The notes below the pieces were generated by a model. The model had not been told where the DNA came from and did no database searches. It worked only from the letters and a program-made list of their open reading frames with translations. A stretch of 63,561 nucleotides of DNA, taken from positions 1 through 63,561 of the forward strand of contig JAHKKQ010000001.1 of the NCBI GenBank assembly GCA_020027805.1, given 5' to 3'. The stretch's first letter is position 1, and every line of letters starts with the position of its first letter. The DNA comes from Candidatus Dadabacteria bacterium (GTDB lineage: Bacteria > Desulfobacterota_D > UBA1144 > Nemesobacterales > UBA2774). Below, one piece after another: positions 36,728 through 45,289 of the stretch. The position numbers and the translations under genes are program-made.

Positions 36728-37366
36728 TCAAAGAACCTTTGTAAGGTAGAGAATGATTATCACGGTTGCCGCACCGAGGAAGCTGCCGGCGAGGGTCTGT
36801 GAAATCGTATGCCTTCCGAGCCTGATACGGGACCAGGCTATCAGGGGCACGATAAGCGTAAGCGGGAGAACATTTTCTCCATAGAGCGCCACTGCGAGGA
36901 AGGCGAGTCCCGCCGCCGATGTGCAGTGACCGCTTATTTTCCATTTAAGCGTAATGATGAAGACAAGGAGTATCTGAAGCAGCGCCACTGCCGTCACTAT
37001 AAGCATTAGCCTCGGCGCCCCTCCGAAATACATTACCAGGAAGATGAAGGCCGCATAGGCAAATATTGCGAACAGGGGCCGGGCGCGTTCTTCTCTTATG
37101 TTCAGGTGGAAATCACTTACCTTTCCCCTGTGTACGAGCGTGAGGACGAATAAAGTAGGGGGAATTATAAGCAGAGCGATGAATATCAGTATCCAGAACA
37201 GGGAGGATTCGCTTTTGGTCGCAAGCGCGGTTACGACTATGCAGGCAAGGGCCGCCAGCGGGGGGCTGAACAGGTTCGAAATTACGCGTGCGGACTTGTC
37301 CCGCCAGTCGAGCGGTATGATAATCGGTTCCGATGTCTGCTGATAGAGTTTTTTCTCAGTTCCCAT
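36728..37366 (-). CDS. PAP2-family membrane phosphatase
   Basis: Integral membrane phosphatase of lipid phosphates (such as phosphatidate or polyprenyl diphosphate). 212 residues with about six membrane segments. The three PAP2 motifs are recognisable: REERARP near residue 92, SGHCTSAAG near 146 and SRIRLGRHTISQTLAG near 183, although the last acidic residue of the third motif is Gln. Start overlaps the GT2 end by 11 bases and GT4 follows, so it may supply diacylglycerol as acceptor for the glycosyltransferases. Confidence 0.8.
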   Translation of the reverse strand: MGTEKKLYQQTSEPIIIPLDWRDKSARVISNLFSPPLAALACIVVTALATKSESSLFWILIFIALLIIPPTLFVLTLVHRGKVSDFHLNIREERARPLFAIFAYAAFIFLVMYFGGAPRLMLIVTAVALLQILLVFIITLKWKISGHCTSAAGLAFLAVALYGENVLPLTLIVPLIAWSRIRLGRHTISQTLAGSFLGAATVIIILYLTKVL

Positions 37367-38088
37367 TTTGAAGTTCCCGGTTCGTATTCATATGCGACCA
37401 ATAACCCCAGTCGCTGCCCTTACACCTGTCGGGTATCAGATTGAAGTATAAAGCCGAGCATCTCGTAATCGAGTGGAGGGTCTTTCTAATCATACCCCTT
37501 TCGAGCCGCCTGTTGTCTCCCGCATATACAACTAAATCGAAAGTAAAATAGGATTTATATCCCATACGTTTTATCCGCCACGCGAGCTCGGAGTCCTCGT
37601 TACAGATGAGCCCGCTGTCGAACCCCCCTGACGTCTCATAGGCCTCTCTTGATGATGCAGTTTGAACCCGAGGCGGCGGGTACGCCAAGCGCGTGTGTGA
37701 GACTCTGCCCGTATGCGAACCATTTGTAGTAGGCGCGATAGCGGTCGAGGGACAGCTTGGGTCCGTATATCAGGTCGTATTCTTCGAATTTCCCGACGTT
37801 TCTGAAGTAATCCCCGGAAAATACAATATCCGCGTCATTAAAAAGCAGCCACCGGGTACTTGCGGCATCTGCCCCTATCCGCCGGGCTTCCGTGACGGTG
37901 CCGGGATGCCCTATCAATTTAGTATAATCGGGACGTACGGAGGAAACAATGTCCGCTGTTGCGTCTTCGCTCTCGTCTACTACGACCAGGCTGACATTTT
38001 CAGGAAGGGATCTTGAAAAATTACGTATATTACGAGATTCATTTCTGGTTGGAAGAACAATGGTTAAATCGTGCAGGTCTATTCCCAT
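37356..38088 (-). pseudogene. glycosyltransferase family 2, broken by one frameshift
   Basis: GT-A fold sugar transferase. N-terminal half (from ATG 38088) has LTIVLPTRNESRNI, the acidic VVVDES and the DXD-like FNDADIVFS; it ends at SNCIIKRGL. The C-terminal half reads REAYETSGGFDSGLICNEDSELAWRIKRMG, the conserved acceptor part. The two join if the CT repeat at 37644-37649 had two more bases. No membrane segment. It has no clear ribosome site and may be leaderless; four 11-bp-spaced nTTAAn heptamers lie 23 bases upstream. Confidence 0.78.
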
Positions 38089-38110
38089 GATTAATATAAT
38101 AATTGCTATG

Positions 38111-38150
38111 TATTAAGCGGTGTTGAATTTCACGTTAATTTACCGTTAGA
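38111..38150 (-). promoter_or_regulatory. Pho-type box (four 11-bp repeats) before the GT2-PAP2-GT4 operon
   Basis: Heptamers TATTAAG (38111), GTTGAAT (38122), CGTTAAT (38133) and CGTTAGA (38144) follow at 11-bp steps. They read leftward towards GT2; TATTAT-like -10 sequences lie between 38092 and 38104. Confidence 0.52.
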
Positions 38151-38236
38151 TCGCTTATATTTTCGGAAGCTCCCCACGAGTTAATTATAAATCATATGGG
38201 CGCTCCGGGGAATACCATGTAACCGGCTGCCGAATC

Positions 38237-39421
38237 TTATTTTTTTGAGGCGATGCTTTTCTCGAAGCTTATTTTTAGTATCCCTCCCTCGAGATTCGCC
38301 TTCTCCACGTTCAGCCTGGCGAGGAAGCTGGGCAGGAAAATATTCCTCCTCTGGTTCTCGATCTGTATGGTGAGCTCTTCCCCCACCTGATGGAGCTTGA
38401 CTTCCTGCTTGCTGACGAAAGGCAGTTTCAGTAAAAGGCTGTAAGCCCCTTTTTCTTTAACGACCTCGTAAGGCTTTTCCTTGTAAAATATATCGACCGG
38501 GTCTTTTTTCGAGAAAAGCATGTCGCCGAATTCGAGGAGAGCGTCAACCCCCAGGATCTCCTTCGAGAATAAGGGCGCTTCGTGTATAGGGATTGCGCTG
38601 AAAAGCTCTGCGACTTCTTTCCTGTAATTCGCCTGGAACTCTTTCCATTCCTTAAAATAGGGATGGTCGAGTTCTTTCGGCATCGCTCTGTTGACTATAA
38701 CGGAATCCACGTTGTAGCCGTAGAGGTTCAGGTACGTATAAGCCCTCTGTGTTTCCTTTATGACCATCTTTTCGAGATTGAGCACGAGCCTGATTGACGT
38801 AATATCCGGGTTCGAGAACGTCTTGTGGATCGAATTCAGCTTTTCAAACAGGTCCTCGATCGCGGTATAGGTCTCTTCTTCGGGCAGCGGCATGTCTGAT
38901 ACGACCTTCACCGCGGGCCTTACCACCTTGAGCAGTTTCCTCTCTATCGGCAAGACCTTGACGATCCACCACCTCGCTACATCAGGCAGGGAGAGGAGCC
39001 TGAGCGTCTCTCCCGTAGGGGCGCTGTCCACGATAATTACATCGTACTCCCCCTCTTTGAAGTGGCTGTAGACCCAGAGGAAGCACGAGACCTCTTCCAT
39101 CCCCGGAAAGATGCTGAATTCTTCGGCCAGGACGTCGTCCACCTTCATCCAGTTGAAAAGGGACTGTATATACCCCGTGAGCTTGCCCCAGTATTTATCG
39201 ACGGAATAGAACACGTCGATTTCCTGAGCGTACAGGTTTTTTACGATTTTCTTCGGCTCGGGCCCGATGTCGATATCGAAAGAGTCACGAAGGCTGTGCG
39301 CCGGGTCAGTCGATATGACTAGTGTTTTGTACCCCCTCTTTGCCGATTGGAGCGCGGTTGCCGCTGCGACGGTGGTTTTCCCGACGCCTCCTTTCCCCGT
39401 ATACAAAATTATCCTTTTCAT
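38237..39421 (-). CDS. arsA: ArsA/GET3-family ATPase
   Basis: P-loop ATPase of the anion-transporting/tail-anchored-protein type. Walker A TGKGGVGKTTVAAA is at residues 8-21; STDPAHSLRDSF is the signature downstream; IIVDSAPTGETLRLLSLP holds the switch region near 150. The last ~80 residues (KLPFVSKQEVKLHQ to the end) form an HSP20-like strand domain typical of bacterial ArsA homologues not tied to arsenic. No ars genes are beside it, so arsenite efflux is not supported. Confidence 0.9.
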   Translation of the reverse strand: MKRIILYTGKGGVGKTTVAAATALQSAKRGYKTLVISTDPAHSLRDSFDIDIGPEPKKIVKNLYAQEIDVFYSVDKYWGKLTGYIQSLFNWMKVDDVLAEEFSIFPGMEEVSCFLWVYSHFKEGEYDVIIVDSAPTGETLRLLSLPDVARWWIVKVLPIERKLLKVVRPAVKVVSDMPLPEEETYTAIEDLFEKLNSIHKTFSNPDITSIRLVLNLEKMVIKETQRAYTYLNLYGYNVDSVIVNRAMPKELDHPYFKEWKEFQANYRKEVAELFSAIPIHEAPLFSKEILGVDALLEFGDMLFSKKDPVDIFYKEKPYEVVKEKGAYSLLLKLPFVSKQEVKLHQVGEELTIQIENQRRNIFLPSFLARLNVEKANLEGGILKISFEKSIASKK

Positions 39422-39489
39422 CTAATCCCCATATGTGCTTGGTATCTGGTAAAGGTATAATTCATTCATATAGTACCTTACTCTTCTTC

Positions 39490-39517
39490 TTGACATAAAT
39501 TCCGGAGGGCTTAATAT
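39490..39517 (+). promoter_or_regulatory. promoter of the 48-residue membrane protein
   Basis: TTGACA at 39490-39495 and TAATAT at 39512-39517 are 16 bp apart, about 35 bases before the start codon. Confidence 0.6.
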
Positions 39518-39551
39518 ATTTATCCCGTATACCGAGCGGGAGGCTAATGTC

Positions 39552-39698
39552 ATGGCTCAAAATGGTAATACCGGAAACCCGGGCGCGGGGGATTCTTACG
39601 ATGCGATATTTGCCGTTCTTGCTTTTGCATTGCTCCTCGCAACAGCGCTCCTCGCCGTAGGCGGTGTCTACTACAACTTTATCCATCCGGCTTTTTGA
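39552..39698 (+). CDS. very short single-span membrane protein (48 residues)
   Basis: Not recognised. ATG 39552 to TGA 39696. A Gly/Asn-rich head (about residues 1-15) precedes one hydrophobic segment at residues 18-39 (IFAVLAFALLLATALLAVGG), then the tail VYYNFIHPAF. GGGAGG lies eight bases before the ATG and a good promoter 35 bases before that, so translation is likely. It is divergent from arsA. Confidence 0.65.
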   Translation: MAQNGNTGNPGAGDSYDAIFAVLAFALLLATALLAVGGVYYNFIHPAF

Positions 39699-39980
39699 TC
39701 CGGCTCTTAATGTGCTTTCCCCTTGAGGGTTGAGACCAATCCGTGAGAGCCCCGCCGCTTCCGATAATCTGTGCAGCGCTAAACCGAACCTGTTTTATCC
39801 TGACCCCCCGTCTGTTCTGATTCATCCCGATAATTGCCAAGACGCCGGAGAATGTCGTGCAGCCGGTTCTCTCTTACTCAAAGAAGCGGGCCCGGTTCGC
39901 ATAAACCCGTTCCGGCCTACCCGGGCCCGGCTTTGTTTACGGGCGCGTCGGGTGATATAATGGGTAAGGAGGGCTGACAA

Positions 39981-40541
39981 ATGAGCGATGATAAACCGTG
40001 TAGCTCGATACCGGATCCGGCTGCTTCATCCGATGAAAAGGGCTTCGCGAAAAAGATCCATACCGAGGAAGCGATACTCATTACCCTTATGGCTCTATCG
40101 GCTATCGGCATAGGCGTGACTAATTTTAGGCCGGCCGGGAGCTTCTGGTATTGGGCGTCGATGGCCCCCGTTTTCGCTGCGGTCAGTATTTACATGGGCT
40201 GGTCCAAGGCCAGGCGCAGGGGGGAAGGGATGTCGAGGATCATCCGGGTCCAGATACTTCACTGGATCGGGCTCCTGGCAGCCCTGGTCCTTATTTATTT
40301 CTTGTTCAAGCGGACGGGGCGCATAGATTATAATCAGCTCGCTCTTATATCACTGCTAGTCCTGGCGCTCACGACCTTTCTCGCAGGCGTACATTTCGAC
40401 TGGCGGTTTATGGTCGTGGGTATAGTACTCGGGGCATGCGTTGCCGGCGCGGCGTTCGTCGAACAGGTCGTCTGGATGATCGTCATTCCGATCGTAGTCG
40501 CGATTGTTCTTATAGTCTTCTGGTGGAAACGTTCTCTCTGA
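39981..40541 (+). CDS. hypothetical multi-span membrane protein
   Basis: Not recognised. 186 residues: a polar N-terminus, then about six hydrophobic segments from residue 32 to 183, ending with WWKRSL. AAGGAGGG precedes the ATG. The 282-base stretch before it includes a GC-rich hairpin (near 39888-39932) but no gene. Confidence 0.68.
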   Translation: MSDDKPCSSIPDPAASSDEKGFAKKIHTEEAILITLMALSAIGIGVTNFRPAGSFWYWASMAPVFAAVSIYMGWSKARRRGEGMSRIIRVQILHWIGLLAALVLIYFLFKRTGRIDYNQLALISLLVLALTTFLAGVHFDWRFMVVGIVLGACVAGAAFVEQVVWMIVIPIVVAIVLIVFWWKRSL

Positions 40542-40864
40542 GGCGCGTATTCCCGACCGGGCTCACTCCGGGAGTCCTCAGGGCCGATCGGTGTTCACAC
40601 GCACCCGCCGTTCATTTCTGCGGATTCTCCGTCCCATGAGCGGACCGCGCACAGAAATTGCCTGGTTTCCATCGGGATGTTTGAGCGGAACGGAACACGC
40701 GAGGCTCGGAAATACAGCGCTTTAAAAGTTTGGACCGGATAGCATCTCTTCGAGCCTTTTGCGGCTCCGGCTGGAATCCCTCTTATTTTTCTTGGAAATA
40801 TTGATTTTTATTGTGCTTTTCTGTAGTATTGATGACACTAAAACAAGTTTGAAAGGAGAGGGAG
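40542..40864. other. spacer ahead of HU
   Basis: About 320 bases. The last 65 carry the HU promoter (TTGATT 40801-40806, TAGTAT 40824-40829, 17 bp apart). The rest shows no gene or repeat that I can support. Confidence 0.4.
40801..40829 (+). promoter_or_regulatory. promoter of the HU gene
   Basis: TTGATT and TAGTAT with a 17-bp spacer; the surrounding sequence is strongly AT-rich, as for highly expressed genes. Confidence 0.55.
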
Positions 40865-41161
40865 ATGGCCGAGAAAAGCGCAATGACAAAATCTCAGTTG
40901 TCAAACCATATAGCCGAGATGGCAGGGATCACCAAGAAAACTGCAAACGAGATATTAGATGAGCTGGCAGCCGTTGCTCATAAGGAAGCAAAGAGAAGCA
41001 AGCAGTTTACGATCCCGGGAATAGGAAAGCTGGTACTTTCCAAACGCAAGGCGAGAATCGGCAGGAATCCTGCCACAGGCGCCGAGATCAAGATACCGGC
41101 GAAAAAAGTCGTGAAATTCAGGGTGGCCAAGGCGTGTAAAGACGCTGTTTTGGGCGAATAG
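40865..41161 (+). CDS. HU-family DNA-binding protein
   Basis: 98 residues; basic nucleoid protein. MTKSQLSNHIAEMAGITKK forms the N-terminal helices, GIGKLVLSKRKARIGRNPATG covers the arm. Very lysine-rich compared with ihfA at 3856, and the AxKxVKFRVAKACKDAV tail resembles HU of deltaproteobacteria. GGAGAGGGAG precedes the ATG. Confidence 0.88.
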   Translation: MAEKSAMTKSQLSNHIAEMAGITKKTANEILDELAAVAHKEAKRSKQFTIPGIGKLVLSKRKARIGRNPATGAEIKIPAKKVVKFRVAKACKDAVLGE

Positions 41162-41459
41162 CGTTTATCATTCAATCGTACAGTTGAGAGTTTGACCCGT
41201 AACCGTACGCGATCATTGTCAAATCTATGACATCTGTAGCGGCGACCTCCGGACAGCTTTATCTTTGCGACGGTTCCAATCCTGACACTGCCGAATTAGA
41301 TAATCACACACGAATTTTTTTGGCTTTATAATTGTTGGGTAGATGGAAAATAATTCGGCTTGACGACAGGTTGCACGGTTTAAGCTGAATTTATCCGGCG
41401 GTTTCGGTTCACTACGAGGCGCGGGCCGGAGCAAATTATTTGACATGGGGTCCTGACAA

Positions 41460-41837
41460 ATGCCCAAGGTATTGTTGATCGAAGACGAAGAATCATTGAG
41501 GAAACTCTATACTAAAATACTCAATGCGAAAAACTATACCGTGGAAGCGGCTGCCGACGGTGATGGCGCCCTTTCGGTGCTAAAAACTTTCAGGCCGGAT
41601 GTTATAGTGCTCGACATAGTGATGCCTCACTATAACGGCGTAGAGTTCCTTAAAATATTAAAGAACGATAGCGAGTTTAGGAGTATACCGGTCGTTATGC
41701 TCACAGCGCTTTCCGAAATGAGAAAAATCACGGAATGTCTCGATATGGGTGCAGTTGGCTACATTACCAAGGACAGTACCGTAGAAGAGATCGTTCAGAG
41801 ATTAAATTTCCTTATTGAATCTATAAGCGTGCACTAG
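41460..41837 (+). CDS. stand-alone receiver-domain response regulator (CheY-like)
   Basis: 125-residue receiver domain with no output domain. Acidic pair ED at residues 8-9 region, phosphoacceptor Asp52 in VIVLDIVMP, Thr in VVMLTALSE and Lys in GYITKDS. No histidine kinase is adjacent, so the partner is unknown. Its last 17 bases overlap the end of the convergent coaBC. Confidence 0.85.
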   Translation: MPKVLLIEDEESLRKLYTKILNAKNYTVEAAADGDGALSVLKTFRPDVIVLDIVMPHYNGVEFLKILKNDSEFRSIPVVMLTALSEMRKITECLDMGAVGYITKDSTVEEIVQRLNFLIESISVH

Positions 41838-43032
41838 AGGTTTTTAACTCGAGTATCTTGTCGAAAATCTTCCTCGCTATCTCCGATTTTGCGGCCCTGG
41901 GAAGTTCTTCCGTTTTACCGTCTCTGTAAACAAAATGAACTATATTCGTCTCGGTCTCGAAACCGGCTCCGGGGAGCGATACATCGTTTGCTATAAAGAG
42001 GTCGGCGTTTTTTCTTTTTAGTTTATCCTTGGCGTGCTCTATAAGGTCGTCAGTTTCGGCCGCGAACCCTACAACCATCCTCCCGTTCTTTTTCTCACCG
42101 ACCGCTTTCAGTATGTCCTTTGTGCGCTTGAGATTGAGGATCCTTGAGTTTTCGTCTTTCTTGATTTTACCGTTTATTTTCTCAGAAGGCGTGTAGTCCC
42201 CGACAGCGGCGGCTTTGATGACGATCGTTGACCAATCGAGGTATTCCATAACCGATTCATACATATCGCCGGCGCTCACTACGTCGATGACTTTAGCTCC
42301 GCAGGGGGGCGCGAGATTAGTTTTTCCGGTTACGAGCACCACCTCTGCCCCCCGCATGAGACCCTCTTTTGCGAGCGAATAACCCATTTTACCGCTCGAC
42401 GGGTTCGAGATAAATCTTACGGAATCTATAAACTCCCTGGTCGCGCCCGCGGTGACGAGCACCCTTTCGCCGCGATAGTCTTTGGGGGACAGGGTCTTTT
42501 CGATCTCGTGCACGATATCGGGGATTTCGGGGAGCCGTCCCTTACCCTCCCAGCCGCAAGCGAGGCTTCCCTCCGAAGGCTCGACGATTATAAACCCGCG
42601 GTTCCCGAGTCTCTCCAGGTTTTCCTGAACTATTTGGTTTTTATACATATTTACGTTCATCGCCGGACACAATATGACCGGCGAGAGCGTCGCCAGTATA
42701 ACGTTCGTAAGGAGCGTATCGGCGATGCCGGATGCGATTTTTCCTATGAAGCTCGCCGTAGCGGGGGCCACGACGACCAGGTCGGCGGAGTCTGCTAGGC
42801 TGATGTGACCTATCTCGGATTCCCATCCGAGGTCGAATGTCTTCGTGGCCACACGGTTCCCGGAGAGTGTCTGCAGGGTGAGCGGGGTTACGAACTCCAT
42901 GGCGTTTTGAGTCATGATTACCTGAACGGAAGCCCCTTCCTTCACGAGGCTCCTTATGAGCTCGCAGGATTTATATGCGGCGATACCGCCGGTTACGCCC
43001 AGTATTATCTTTTTGCCGCTAATCACGGACAT
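41821..43032 (-). CDS. coaBC: bifunctional phosphopantothenoylcysteine decarboxylase/phosphopantothenate-cysteine ligase
   Basis: Two consecutive steps of coenzyme A synthesis. The N-terminal CoaC domain shows GVTGGIAAYKSCELIR, the histidine in IGHISLADSAD, and CPAMNVNMYKNQ. The C-terminal CoaB half shows VLVTAGATREFIDSVRFISNPSSGKMG and AAAVGDYTP. 403 residues, complete. Confidence 0.96.
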   Translation of the reverse strand: MSVISGKKIILGVTGGIAAYKSCELIRSLVKEGASVQVIMTQNAMEFVTPLTLQTLSGNRVATKTFDLGWESEIGHISLADSADLVVVAPATASFIGKIASGIADTLLTNVILATLSPVILCPAMNVNMYKNQIVQENLERLGNRGFIIVEPSEGSLACGWEGKGRLPEIPDIVHEIEKTLSPKDYRGERVLVTAGATREFIDSVRFISNPSSGKMGYSLAKEGLMRGAEVVLVTGKTNLAPPCGAKVIDVVSAGDMYESVMEYLDWSTIVIKAAAVGDYTPSEKINGKIKKDENSRILNLKRTKDILKAVGEKKNGRMVVGFAAETDDLIEHAKDKLKRKNADLFIANDVSLPGAGFETETNIVHFVYRDGKTEELPRAAKSEIARKIFDKILELKTSSARL

Positions 43033-43134
43033 AATATAGTCACCTGAATAACCTCGTGTATTTTAAAAATCACTCCGTTCACGCCGAACATATGAATAGT
43101 ATATTCCCCTATTAAGTTAAGTAAAATTTTTTTC

Positions 43135-43178
43135 GTTAACTGAAATCAGTTGACAGAGGAACAATGGGTGTATATACT
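43135..43178 (+). promoter_or_regulatory. promoter with overlapping inverted repeat before the first marR gene
   Basis: The inverted repeat AACTGA-AA-TCAGTT (43138-43151; extending to 43135-43154 with one mismatch) overlaps the -35 box TTGACA (43150-43155). TATACT at 43173-43178 follows after 17 bp, a near-consensus promoter. This is the layout for autorepression by a MarR dimer. Binding is inferred. Confidence 0.68.
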
Positions 43179-43204
43179 CCTATCTAGTTGCCGGGGACCA
43201 GAAT

Positions 43205-43690
43205 ATGACTAAGCACAATAAAGGGAACGAAAATAATCCGTTAGCGGGCCTGGATCCAAAGGGCTTAGCGGAATGCAGCGAGTGTACGTGCTTTAACATG
43301 CGTAAGGCTGCACGGGTGGTAACGCAGCTCTTCGACGACAGCATGAGGCTCACGGGTCTTAGGGGTACACAATTCGCTTTGCTCGTTCATACCTGTGTAA
43401 TGGGCCCTATTGCCTTATCGAAGCTTGCCGAGGCAATGGTAACTGACCGTACGACGCTCGCACGTAATCTTGAGCTTCTCGAGAAGAACGTCCTCGTCAC
43501 GGTGGAGGACGGCGACGACCGCCGTACACGGATTATCGCCATTACGGATGACGGGCGGAAGAAACTTGCCGAGGCTTTTCCCTGCTGGAAGAAGACACAG
43601 GATGAAATAAAAGAAATGATGGGTCGGGATGAGTGGTCCGCGATGATCTCCCTGGTGTCTCGACTGGTTAATCAAGTACAAGAGAGATAA
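43205..43690 (+). CDS. MarR-family regulator (first paralogue)
   Basis: 161-residue winged-helix repressor. An N-terminal C-x2-C-x-C motif (CSECTCFNMRKAARVVT, residues ~23-39) precedes the dimer helix; LSKLAEAMVTDRTTLARNL is the recognition helix and GDDRRTRIIAITDDGRK the wing. The three cysteines could sense thiol-reactive compounds; this is inference. 43 bases before the Fe-S/SCP2 gene, likely in one transcript, with an operator overlapping its promoter. Confidence 0.88.
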   Translation: MTKHNKGNENNPLAGLDPKGLAECSECTCFNMRKAARVVTQLFDDSMRLTGLRGTQFALLVHTCVMGPIALSKLAEAMVTDRTTLARNLELLEKNVLVTVEDGDDRRTRIIAITDDGRKKLAEAFPCWKKTQDEIKEMMGRDEWSAMISLVSRLVNQVQER

Positions 43691-43762
43691 AAAAATTTTG
43701 AGATTATATGCGTATATGCATCTATTAAGCGAATGCAGTCGTTCGGCACGGGGGTAAAAGCT

Positions 43763-45118
43763 ATGTCGAGAATGGAAGAGCACCCGACCGTTATAAATTA
43801 TTACAGGAGACGGGCCGGTATTAATCCTGCAGAGAAAATTTTAAGCCCGTCGGGCAAGCTGGATACGGCGCGGCTGCGCGATGAATGTCTTAAAGCTGGT
43901 GCCGACGACGTAGGGTTCGTTGACATCGACCGCCCTGCGCTTTCGAGGGATAAAGATGACATACTCGCTTATTTCCCACATACAAAAGCCCTAATAAGCA
44001 TCGTATGCAGGATGAACCGCGAGCCGATACGGAGTCCCGGACGTTCGGTGTCTAATCTGGAATTCCATCATATAGGCGACAAAGTAAATGAGGTGGCACG
44101 CAGGATAGTTTCGGTGCTCGAAGAACGGGGCATCCGGGCTATGAACCCGTCCATGGGTTTCCCGATGGAGATGGACAACTTTCCGGAAAAAATCTGGGTT
44201 GTGTCTCACAAGACAGCGGCCGCCGCCGCCGGGATCGGACACATGGGCATCCATCGTAACGTAATACACCCGAAATTCGGCAACTTTATCCTGCTCGGGA
44301 CCGTGCTAGTTGACACAGAGCTCGAAACCTACGACAGTCCAATCGATTACAACCCCTGCCTTGAGTGCAAGCTGTGCGTTGCGGCCTGCCCCGTGGGCGC
44401 AATCGCGCCAGACGGGTACTTTAACTTTTCCGCCTGCTATACGCATAATTACCGCGAGTTCATGGGCGGCTTTACAAACTGGGTCGAAGGAATCGCGGAC
44501 AGCAGGGACGCAAAAGATTATCTCGGGAAGTTCAGCGATGCGGAGTCTGCCTCGATGTGGCAGAGCCTGTCGTACGGGGCTAATTATAAGGCCGCTTACT
44601 GTATGGCTGTCTGTCCCGCGGGAGAAGACGTAATCGGGCCTTTCCTCGAGAACCGGAAACAGTACATCGATGACGTCGTTAAGCCCCTACAGAAGAAAGA
44701 AGAGACGGTTTACGTTGTTCCGAACTCGGATGCGGAAACGCATGCGGCAAAAAGGTTTCCGAACAAGACCCCTAAGGCGGTATCGAACGGATTAAGGCCA
44801 AAATCAATAACAGGATTCCTCGACGGTCTCAAGCTCATATTTCAAAGGGATAAATCGGAGGGCGTGGACGCCGCCTATCATTTTACCTTTACAGGCAAGG
44901 AACCGGTCCAGGCAACGGTAGTCATCAGGGATAGATCTGTTGAAATCCACAAGGAGCACAGCGGCGTTCCGGACCTGCATATTACCGCCGACAGCGGCGC
45001 CTGGCTCGGGTTTATAAGAAAGGAGCACGGTATTATTATGCCGCTCCTCCTTAGGAAGATCCGGCTTAAGGGGCCTGTCGGATTACTTAGAGCGTTCGGC
45101 AGGTGTTTTCCGACCTGA
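43763..45118 (+). CDS. QueG/dehalogenase-like Fe-S protein fused to an SCP2-like domain
   Basis: About 451 residues, cytosolic. Residues ~40-330 resemble epoxyqueuosine reductase and reductive dehalogenases: GIGHMGIHRNVIHPKFGNFILLG in the cofactor domain and ferredoxin cluster NPCLECKLCVAACPVGAI near 215, with a second set at ACYTHN and YCMAVCPAGED. Residues ~370-451 (VDAAYHFTFTGKEPVQATVVIRD onward) look like an SCP2 lipid-binding domain. No Tat signal, unlike respiratory dehalogenases. The ATG at 43763 has GGGGG eight bases ahead; another ATG at 43733 has none. Substrate unknown; likely a small hydrophobic compound under MarR control. Confidence 0.75.
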   Translation: MSRMEEHPTVINYYRRRAGINPAEKILSPSGKLDTARLRDECLKAGADDVGFVDIDRPALSRDKDDILAYFPHTKALISIVCRMNREPIRSPGRSVSNLEFHHIGDKVNEVARRIVSVLEERGIRAMNPSMGFPMEMDNFPEKIWVVSHKTAAAAAGIGHMGIHRNVIHPKFGNFILLGTVLVDTELETYDSPIDYNPCLECKLCVAACPVGAIAPDGYFNFSACYTHNYREFMGGFTNWVEGIADSRDAKDYLGKFSDAESASMWQSLSYGANYKAAYCMAVCPAGEDVIGPFLENRKQYIDDVVKPLQKKEETVYVVPNSDAETHAAKRFPNKTPKAVSNGLRPKSITGFLDGLKLIFQRDKSEGVDAAYHFTFTGKEPVQATVVIRDRSVEIHKEHSGVPDLHITADSGAWLGFIRKEHGIIMPLLLRKIRLKGPVGLLRAFGRCFPT

Positions 45119-45289
45119 GCGTACGGCAGTCCCTGTCGGGATTCTCATGTTTTCTCCTATTTCGAGTATATTATTATCCGGGGAGTAAATAGACGGGCGG
45201 CCGGGGAAATGAAAAAATGACCGAAGTGCTCATATAAGATATATGGAGTCAAATCGGCATTTAATCTTCATTTGAGCCGCGGAGGTATT

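Noticed and set aside
38237..39421. Arsenite efflux ATPase of an ars operon
   Set aside because: There is no arsB, arsC, arsR or arsD nearby, the protein is a single-domain form with an HSP20-like tail.
39730..39960. 76-codon plus-strand frame
   Set aside because: No ribosome site; the region looks like non-coding sequence with a GC-rich hairpin.
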